This document shows positions 23,356 through 28,074 of a stretch of 28,074 bases of DNA, piece by piece. The stretch covers positions 1-28,074 of the forward strand of contig JBAXRT010000024.1 in assembly GCA_037131065.1 (NCBI GenBank), in the 5' to 3' direction. Origin of the DNA: JBAXRT01 sp037131065 (GTDB lineage: Bacteria; Bacteroidota; Bacteroidia; Bacteroidales; FEN-979). The translations under genes were made by a program, and so were the position numbers. The stretch's first letter is position 1, and each line of letters begins with the position of its first letter. Below the pieces are notes generated by a model that searched no databases, had not been told where the DNA came from, and saw only the letters and a program-made list of their open reading frames with translations.

Positions 23356-24201
23356 ATGAAAAAACGCCAGGAGGAGCTTCTTGAGAACCAGGATATTGAG
23401 ATCAGTCTTTTGGTTCAGGCTATTTTTGAAAAATACGGATACGACTTCCGGAACTATTCCCAGGCACACATCAAGCGTCGTATCCTGAACAGGTTCAGCA
23501 TCTCAGGATTGAAGACCATTTCGGAAATGATACACGAGGTGCTTTACAATCCAAAATTCGTCGACCTGATCCTGATGGACCTCTCTATTACGGTGACTGA
23601 AATGTTCAGGGATCCCTCCTTTTATAAATCCATTCGCGAAGAGGTCATTCCCGTTTTACGTGCCTTGCCCTTTATCAAAATATGGCATGCCGGGTGCTCC
23701 AGCGGCGAAGAGGTCTATTCCATGGCGATCATTCTCAAAGAAGAGGGCCTCTATAATAAGACCCAGATCTATGCCACCGACTTTAACCCGGTCATCATCA
23801 GGCAGGCAAAGGAGGGCCAATACCCTCTGCCAAGGATGAAGGAATTTTCTTTGAACTACCAGAAAGCCGGTGGAAAGGACACTTTTTCAGATTATTATTC
23901 GGCACATCATGACGGGGCAAAACTTCTCGATTCCCTGAAAAAAAATATTGTTTTTGCAACCCATAACCTGGTTACCGACAGTGTCTTTGCTGAAGTGAAC
24001 CTCATTGTCTGCCGCAATGTCCTGATTTACTTTAACCGACAGCTCCAGGATAAGGTGATCCATCTGTTTATGGAAACCCTGCCCGGTGGCGGGATCCTCT
24101 GCCTTGGCTCAAAAGAGAATTTGCAGTTTTCCGAACACAATGCGCAATTCAATTCTCTAGTTGAAAAAGAGAAGATTTATATCAAAAATTATAATGTTTA
24201 A
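23356..24201 (+). CDS. cheR: Protein-glutamate O-methyltransferase CheR
   Basis: The protein has 281 residues. The N-terminal helical CheR domain (about 15-75) includes YSQAHIKRRILNRFSISG. The SAM-binding domain has IWHAGCSSGEEVYSMAI (about 109-125), IYATDFNPVIIRQAKEG and the segment NLIVCRNVLIYFN. Such enzymes methylate glutamates of chemoreceptors or receptor-like sensors. It has no C-terminal TPR or receptor-tethering extension. It is followed after 9 nt by a receiver-less CheB in the same frame. No CheA, CheW or receptor gene is in the window, so the pair may serve a distant chemosensory or hybrid-kinase pathway. Confidence 0.95.
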   Translation: MKKRQEELLENQDIEISLLVQAIFEKYGYDFRNYSQAHIKRRILNRFSISGLKTISEMIHEVLYNPKFVDLILMDLSITVTEMFRDPSFYKSIREEVIPVLRALPFIKIWHAGCSSGEEVYSMAIILKEEGLYNKTQIYATDFNPVIIRQAKEGQYPLPRMKEFSLNYQKAGGKDTFSDYYSAHHDGAKLLDSLKKNIVFATHNLVTDSVFAEVNLIVCRNVLIYFNRQLQDKVIHLFMETLPGGGILCLGSKENLQFSEHNAQFNSLVEKEKIYIKNYNV

Positions 24202-24210
24202 CAAACGCCT

Positions 24211-24792
24211 TTGTCACAAACCAGGAAATATAAGGCTGTAGTTGTCGGCTCTTCTGCCGGGGGACTGAAAGCGCTGAAGTTGCTCTTTAAAGGGTTATCT
24301 CCTGCTTTTAAAATGCCTGTCATCATCGTTCAGCATATCAGTCCCGATTCGGAGAACTACCTGATCCAGATCCTGAATGATATGAAAAAACTGACGGTCA
24401 AGGAGGCCGATGAGAAAGAGAAACCGGCCAGGGGAATGGCCTATATCGCACCTCCGAACTACCACCTCCTCTTTGAGACAGATCAGTCCTTCACCCTCAC
24501 GGTGGATGAGAGGGTCAACTATGCAAGGCCCTCCATCGATGTGTTGTTTGAAACTGCCGCCGAAGCATACAAGGATACCCTGATCGGTATCATTCTTACC
24601 GGGGCCAACACCGATGGCAGCAGGGGACTGAAAAAGATCAAGGATTTCGGAGGACTGACGATCGTTCAGGATCCGGCAACTGCGGAATCGGATTCTATGC
24701 CACGGGCAGCCATTCTCTCAACCCAGGTCGACCATGTTCTGCCGATTGAGGAGATTTCAGCTTTCTTAAACTCCCTGGTGGAAAATACGTAG
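24211..24792 (+). CDS. cheB: CheB-type methylesterase domain protein (no receiver domain)
   Basis: The 193 residues consist only of the CheB esterase/deamidase domain. The triad is visible: Ser15 in GSSAGGLKAL, His42 in VQHISPDS, and Asp135 in GANTDGSRG. The usual N-terminal phospho-receiver (about 120 residues) is absent, so control by CheA phosphorylation is not expected. The start is a TTG at 24211, because no ATG is available in frame and a TAA, the cheR stop, lies 9 nt upstream in the same frame. Cotranslation with cheR is likely. The gene meets meaB tail-to-tail with a 1-bp gap. Confidence 0.93.
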   Translation: MSQTRKYKAVVVGSSAGGLKALKLLFKGLSPAFKMPVIIVQHISPDSENYLIQILNDMKKLTVKEADEKEKPARGMAYIAPPNYHLLFETDQSFTLTVDERVNYARPSIDVLFETAAEAYKDTLIGIILTGANTDGSRGLKKIKDFGGLTIVQDPATAESDSMPRAAILSTQVDHVLPIEEISAFLNSLVENT

Positions 24793-24793
24793 C

Positions 24794-25957
24794 CTAAGGT
24801 TTATTGTAATACCTGCCCAGGAGTTCCCAGGCAGCAGAATACGGACTTACTGATCCCCTAATGATCTCCGACCTGATCTTAGAAATGGACTGGGAGATCT
24901 CTTTTGCCGAATAGAAGTGCTCCCTTAAGCCCTCCTCAATCGTTTCAAGGAATACCTGCAGGTTCTGGTCAAATCTTTTTTGCCGGAGTTGGCCTGTTTT
25001 TTCAAGGAGGCTGTGATGGCGAAGGATCACTTCCCATATCCGTTCAATACCCTCTTTTGTTCTTGACGAACAGACATCCGTCACAGGGATCCAACCGTTC
25101 TCAGGGGGAGGATAGAGGTGCAGAGCGTTAGCATATTCCACGCGTGCGATCTGTGCTTTCCTCAGGTTATCACCGTCGGCCTTATTGATGACGATGGCAT
25201 CGGCCATCTCGATGATGCCCCGCTTGATCCCCTGCAGTTCGTCACCTGCACCGGCGAGCATGAGCAGCAGGAAAAAATCAACCATCGAATGGACTGCGGT
25301 CTCTGATTGGCCAACCCCGACGGTTTCGACAAAGATCACATCAAAACCTGCCGCCTCACAGAGGATGATGGTCTCCCTGGTTTTTCTTGCCACACCCCCC
25401 AGCGAACCGGCTGAAGGGGAGGGTCTGATAAAGGCATTGGGATCGACAGACAACTCCTCCATCCTGGTTTTATCGCCCAGGATACTTCCTTTGGAACGGG
25501 TGCTGCTCGGATCAATGGCAAGCACGGCTATTTTGTGACCCTTTGCTGTCAGGTACGTCCCCAGTGCTTCAATGAATGTGCTCTTTCCAACGCCGGGAAC
25601 CCCGGTTATTCCAACTCGGATACTGGATAATGGATACTGGATACTGGAAGGTTGATCAGAAGGGGAAACTGTATCTTGCTGACTGCCGACTGTCGACTGC
25701 CGACTTTTCAAACATTCTGTAATAATCTCTTGTGCAAGCTTCTGATGCAAGGGCAAAGAACTCTCAATCAGCGTAATGGCCTTACTCAGGATGGTACGGT
25801 TGCCTGAAAAGATGCCGGTAAGAAATTCATTCTTGCCAGGCAGGGACCTCCTCTGGCCTCTGATCTTTTTTACAGCATCGGCATTGATCTGATCGGGTTG
25901 CTCAATCCCTTGCATCACACTTAAGGCACTTTCCTTGTCATCACTGGCTTTGGCCAT
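24794..25957 (-). CDS. meaB: MeaB/ArgK-type GTPase, methylmalonyl-CoA mutase chaperone, with an in-frame repeat insertion
   Basis: The 387-residue G3E-family GTPase guards and reloads adenosylcobalamin-dependent methylmalonyl-CoA mutase. Walker A is GVPGVGKST (119-127). IDPSSTRSKGSILGDKTRM, FVETVGVGQSE (the switch/Walker B region) and the base-recognition motif INKAD are all typical. The protein is longer than the usual 320-340 residues. About 29 residues at 85-113, rich in S, Q, T and P, sit between the N-terminal helices and the first beta strand, where relatives have a short link. They are encoded by two heptamer tandem arrays and their spacer and keep the reading frame. The N-terminus also has an extra charged tail. 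No mutase gene is in the window. The promoter motif is at 25977-25984. Confidence 0.94.
   Translation of the reverse strand: MAKASDDKESALSVMQGIEQPDQINADAVKKIRGQRRSLPGKNEFLTGIFSGNRTILSKAITLIESSLPLHQKLAQEIITECLKSRQSTVGSQQDTVSPSDQPSSIQYPLSSIRVGITGVPGVGKSTFIEALGTYLTAKGHKIAVLAIDPSSTRSKGSILGDKTRMEELSVDPNAFIRPSPSAGSLGGVARKTRETIILCEAAGFDVIFVETVGVGQSETAVHSMVDFFLLLMLAGAGDELQGIKRGIIEMADAIVINKADGDNLRKAQIARVEYANALHLYPPPENGWIPVTDVCSSRTKEGIERIWEVILRHHSLLEKTGQLRQKRFDQNLQVFLETIEEGLREHFYSAKEISQSISKIRSEIIRGSVSPYSAAWELLGRYYNKP
25618..25645. repeat. Short tandem array, 7-bp period x4 (GGATACT), inside meaB
   Basis: The units GGATACT, GGATAAT, GGATACT and GGATACT run end to end in the meaB coding region. On the coding strand they encode IQYPLSSI-type residues just before the GTPase first strand. 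Confidence 0.85.
25681..25708. repeat. Short tandem array, 7-bp period x4 (GACTGCC), inside meaB
   Basis: The units are GACTGCC, GACTGTC, GACTGCC and GACTTTT. They lie 35 bp from the GGATACT array and encode the SRQSTVGSQ part of the meaB insertion. Confidence 0.85.
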
Positions 25958-25976
25958 GGTTCCGGGATCATTTCAG

Positions 25977-25984
25977 CAAAATTA
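25977..25984 (-). promoter_or_regulatory. -7 promoter motif for meaB
   Basis: TAATTTTG on the minus strand fits TAnnTTTG and predicts a leader of about 13 nt before the ATG at 25957. Confidence 0.5.
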
Positions 25985-26009
25985 ATTAGATTTTTATTTA
26001 AAACTTTAT

Positions 26010-26017
26010 TAATTTTG
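26010..26017 (+). promoter_or_regulatory. -7 promoter motif for tRNA-Lys
   Basis: TAATTTTG fits TAnnTTTG and ends 10 bp before the first base of the tRNA. Confidence 0.55.
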
Positions 26018-26027
26018 CGCCCCCAAA

Positions 26028-26100
26028 CTCTCCGTAGCTCAGTTGGTAGAGCAATTGACTCTTAATCAATGGGTCCCAGGTTCGAGTCCTGGCGGGGAGA
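26028..26100 (+). tRNA. tRNA-Lys (anticodon CTT)
   Basis: The 73-nt cloverleaf is complete. The acceptor arms are CTCTCCG and CGGGGAG with one T-G pair, followed by discriminator A. The D-arm is GCTC-AGTTGGTA-GAGC. The anticodon loop is CTCTTAA with anticodon CTT at 26061-26063, and the T-arm is CCAGG-TTCGAGT-CCTGG. CCA is not encoded. It reads AAG lysine codons. A strong terminator follows within 10 bp, so it is a single-gene transcript. Confidence 0.97.
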
Positions 26101-26106
26101 CGAATC

Positions 26107-26145
26107 AAATAGCGAAATGGCGAAACAGTTTCGCTATTTTTTTTT
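26107..26145 (+). terminator. Intrinsic terminator of tRNA-Lys
   Basis: Arms 26107-26117 (AAATAGCGAAA) and 26129-26139 (TTTCGCTATTT) form an 11-bp perfect stem with an 11-nt loop. T residues run on to 26145. Confidence 0.88.
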
Positions 26146-26228
26146 ATGAATATTTATTTCGCTACCTCAAAATTCCTCCATCTCGCACTATTATTTTTCA
26201 ATGATTGTCATTCCATCATAAGTATCTA

Positions 26229-26236
26229 TATTTTTG
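26229..26236 (+). promoter_or_regulatory. -7 promoter motif for the NTF2-like gene
   Basis: TATTTTTG fits TAnnTTTG. It lies about 79 bp upstream of the ATG at 26315 and contains the TTG that would otherwise look like an earlier start codon. Confidence 0.45.
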
Positions 26237-26314
26237 CATATCAAATCTGGAACGGCCTATTCCTGGTATTTATTACCGGAGAATTTGACTAATGCATTAA
26301 TACTCATTATCAAT

Positions 26315-26818
26315 ATGAAACAATTTCGAAAACACAGAATAGTAATTTTCACGCTGATTTTCTTATTCGTCACCGCATCTGCCCATTCCCAGAAGGATAA
26401 ACCTGATAAACAGCCGGAAGCAGACGCAGGGATTAAAAATGAGATCAAAACTGCACTGGAAAAATGGAATGATGCTGCCAAAAGCAGAAATTTAAAGCAA
26501 TTCATGGAGTTGTATGATAATTCACCTGATATTATGCTCGTGGGTTCAGACAGCGGGGAGATCTTCATGGGTCGCGAACAGATTGAGAACTGGGCTACAA
26601 AACTCCTTTCCTTTGCCAGTTTCTCCTGGGATATGAAAAGGATCGACATCGATGCCAACGGAAACACTGCCTGGGTGTTCATGGATGGGTTTATGGTCGT
26701 CACCAATGATAAAGGTAAAACCCGAAAACTCCCTTATCGTTTCACCGGTATTCTTGTGAAGGTAAACAACACCTGGAAATGGCGTCTCTTCTCCGGCTCG
26801 GCGCCTGGCAGTCACTAA
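26315..26818 (+). CDS. Secreted NTF2-like (SnoaL/DUF4440-type) protein
   Basis: The protein has 167 residues from the ATG at 26315. The first 25 residues (basic MKQFRKHR, then a hydrophobic core, ending SAHS) form a Sec signal peptide, so it is exported to the periplasm or beyond. The mature part resembles the cone-shaped NTF2 fold: a long helix (IKNEIKTALEKWNDAAKSRNLKQFMELY), MLVGSDSGEIFMGREQIENW, and strands WVFMDGFMVVTNDKGKTRKLPYRFTGILVKVNNTWKWRLFSGS. Such small proteins are often of unknown activity; ligand binding or a hydrolase/isomerase role is possible. An in-frame TTG at 26234 would add 27 residues, but it lies in the promoter motif. It is upstream of a TPR protein on the same strand. 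Confidence 0.82.
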   Translation: MKQFRKHRIVIFTLIFLFVTASAHSQKDKPDKQPEADAGIKNEIKTALEKWNDAAKSRNLKQFMELYDNSPDIMLVGSDSGEIFMGREQIENWATKLLSFASFSWDMKRIDIDANGNTAWVFMDGFMVVTNDKGKTRKLPYRFTGILVKVNNTWKWRLFSGSAPGSH

Positions 26819-26855
26819 ATCAGAGGTATGGGTTCAAGTTTCTTTTGTTTGCATT

Positions 26856-26873
26856 TTTCCCATCAAATACTTA
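26856..26873 (+). repeat. 18-nt sequence shared with the hsp20 leader (copy 2)
   Basis: TTTCCCATCAAATACTTA here is an exact copy of the minus-strand sequence at 20525-20542. It ends 12 nt before the TPR-protein ATG. Confidence 0.6.
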
Positions 26874-26884
26874 AGAAGTGCCCG

Positions 26885-28074
26885 ATGAAAACGAAAACGA
26901 TTGTACTCCTCGCATTTTTCATGATCGCAATTCATGCCTCCTCCCAAAAACAGGGGCAGGTCCGCATAGATTCCTTACTTCAGGAATTACCCAAATCAAA
27001 AGAAGATACAAACAAGGTAAAGTTGCTGAATGACCTGAGCTATACTTATCGCACCATCAACTCCGACGAAGGAATCAAATTCGGAATGCAATGTTTGTCA
27101 CTGGCCGAGAAACTTCACTGGAAATCGGGGATTGCCAAAGCTAATGATGTATTAGGAATGAACTATCACTTTGGGAAAGCCGATTATCCCAGGGCCCTTG
27201 AGTTTTACTTAAAATCGCTTAAGATCAGTGAGGAAGTTAATGATAAACGTCGAATGTCAATGAGTTATAACAGGTTGGGGAAAATTTATTTCAGGTTATC
27301 TGAACTTGAAAAGGCATTGGATTATTATCAGAAATCTTTGAAGATAGCCCGGGAATCCGGGGATAAAGTCACCATACAGGATGCTCTGATCAACATCGGG
27401 GGAGTTTATCAGGGGCAAAAAGATTACCCCCGGGCGTTGGATTATTTTAACCAGGCTTTGAATATCAACCAGTCCATCGGAAACAAATCAGGTTGTGCTG
27501 CCGCTTTAAATGCCATCGGATTTGTTTATAGGTTGAAAATGGATTTCTCAAAAACACATCAGTATTGTGAAGAAGCTGTAAAATACTATGAAGCAGCCGG
27601 GAATAAACTGGCCATGGCAAACGAGCTGGAAGACATTGGTGACTTATACCGTCAGCAGGCCGAATACACTAAAGCCCTGGAGTATCTTTTCAGGGCTTTG
27701 AGGCTGCAAAAGGAATTAAATGAAAAGAGAAGTGTAAGTTATAACTATGGTGTCATTGCCTATACCTATTTCCTGATCGCAACCGATAGAAATAAAACCA
27801 CATTGAATAAAATGTTTGCCGGGAACAAACAGAAGGCCATTAAACTGTCGAGGATCTATGCTGACAGCTCGGTCGCAATTCAAAAAGAATTGGGGGATCT
27901 TTATCTCCTGCAGGATACTTACATCTCAATGAGCCGGGGCTGGGAGCAGATCGGAGATTATAAGGGAGCGCTGGAATGTTATAAGAATTACATAAAGGCC
28001 AGGGACTCCGCTTTTAACCTTGAAAAGGATAAAAAGCTCACCCAGCTTGCCATGAAGTATGAATTTGACAAGAA
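26885..28074 (+). CDS. Exported or membrane-anchored TPR protein, 3' truncated by the window edge
   Basis: The frame is open from ATG 26885 to the end (396 codons) with no stop. A signal sequence of about 20 residues (MKTKTIVLLAFFMIAIHASSQ) precedes repeated TPR units from about residue 70 to 340, such as YPRALEFYLKSLKISEEV, LEKALDYYQKSLKIARES, YPRALDYFNQALNINQS and YTKALEYLFRALRLQKEL. The last visible residues (KLTQLAMKYEFDK) match the linker that, in many Bacteroidota sensors, comes just before a membrane helix and a cytoplasmic output domain. That output may be a histidine kinase, LytTR-type regulator or cyclase, but it lies outside the window. The periplasmic TPR part would bind a protein or peptide. 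The class of output is inference only. Confidence 0.88.
   Translation, partial: MKTKTIVLLAFFMIAIHASSQKQGQVRIDSLLQELPKSKEDTNKVKLLNDLSYTYRTINSDEGIKFGMQCLSLAEKLHWKSGIAKANDVLGMNYHFGKADYPRALEFYLKSLKISEEVNDKRRMSMSYNRLGKIYFRLSELEKALDYYQKSLKIARESGDKVTIQDALINIGGVYQGQKDYPRALDYFNQALNINQSIGNKSGCAAALNAIGFVYRLKMDFSKTHQYCEEAVKYYEAAGNKLAMANELEDIGDLYRQQAEYTKALEYLFRALRLQKELNEKRSVSYNYGVIAYTYFLIATDRNKTTLNKMFAGNKQKAIKLSRIYADSSVAIQKELGDLYLLQDTYISMSRGWEQIGDYKGALECYKNYIKARDSAFNLEKDKKLTQLAMKYEFDK

Noticed and set aside
24815..24840. Interrupted palindrome CTGCC...GGCAG near the cheB-meaB junction as a bidirectional terminator
   Set aside because: It lies inside the meaB coding end, the stem has mismatches, and no T-run follows on either strand.

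Overview
The window looks like chromosomal DNA of a Bacteroidota bacterium, most likely Bacteroidales-like. Three things point there. It encodes the gliding lipoprotein GldH next to RicT and HolB. It has a three-gene sdhCAB operon with a one-piece b558-type cytochrome. At least ten start regions carry the Bacteroidota -7 promoter motif TAnnTTTG. The genetic code appears standard. Most of the window is housekeeping sequence, with no phage, CRISPR array or plasmid functions.

Layout. Positions 1-4087 (+) hold a compact operon: a 5'-truncated frame that ends at an in-frame TGA, a 217-residue protein of unknown function in the same frame, a large lipoprotein with a GH16-like EIDFE motif, and a saccharopine/lysine dehydrogenase-family oxidoreductase. 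A terminator closes it, and its U-tract lies inside the 3' end of the convergent PBP1A gene. Positions 4097-9116 (-) are holB-ricT-gldH-PBP1A, read from one promoter near 9160. Positions 9174-9823 (-) hold a REP-associated tyrosine transposase (RAYT) and a possible 57-residue upstream ORF joined by an ATGA overlap. Positions 9978-13400 (-) are sdhC-sdhA-sdhB with a promoter and a terminator. Positions 13506-15739 (+) encode a Xaa-Pro aminopeptidase and an alpha/beta hydrolase. Positions 15758-17827 (-) are yicC-gmk-nadD. Positions 18049-19113 (+) encode a phospholipase D/cardiolipin synthase-type enzyme that overlaps tail-to-tail with a DMT/EamA transporter (-). hsp20 and a type I-like glutamine synthetase follow on the minus strand. 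TerC, CheR and a receiver-less CheB follow on the plus strand. MeaB (-) faces them, and tRNA-Lys(CTT), a secreted NTF2-like protein and a truncated TPR protein (+) finish the window.

Functional themes are the respiratory chain (Sdh), cell-envelope synthesis and gliding (PBP1A, GldH, PLD enzyme), nucleotide and NAD synthesis (Gmk, NadD), nitrogen assimilation (GlnA) and signalling (CheR/CheB, TPR protein).

The least ordinary signal is a set of short arrays with a 7-bp period and about four units each, of differing sequence. One lies between sdhA and sdhB, one upstream of yicC, and two lie inside the meaB coding frame. In meaB they account for most of a roughly 29-residue low-complexity insertion just before the Walker A motif. 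Other points to check are the in-frame TGA near the left edge, the RAYT-coupled small ORF and nearby palindromes, an exact 18-nt sequence shared by the hsp20 and TPR-gene leaders, an operator-like palindrome at the predicted glnA start site, and a predicted leaderless transporter mRNA. I saw no clearly novel multi-gene defence or biosynthetic system.
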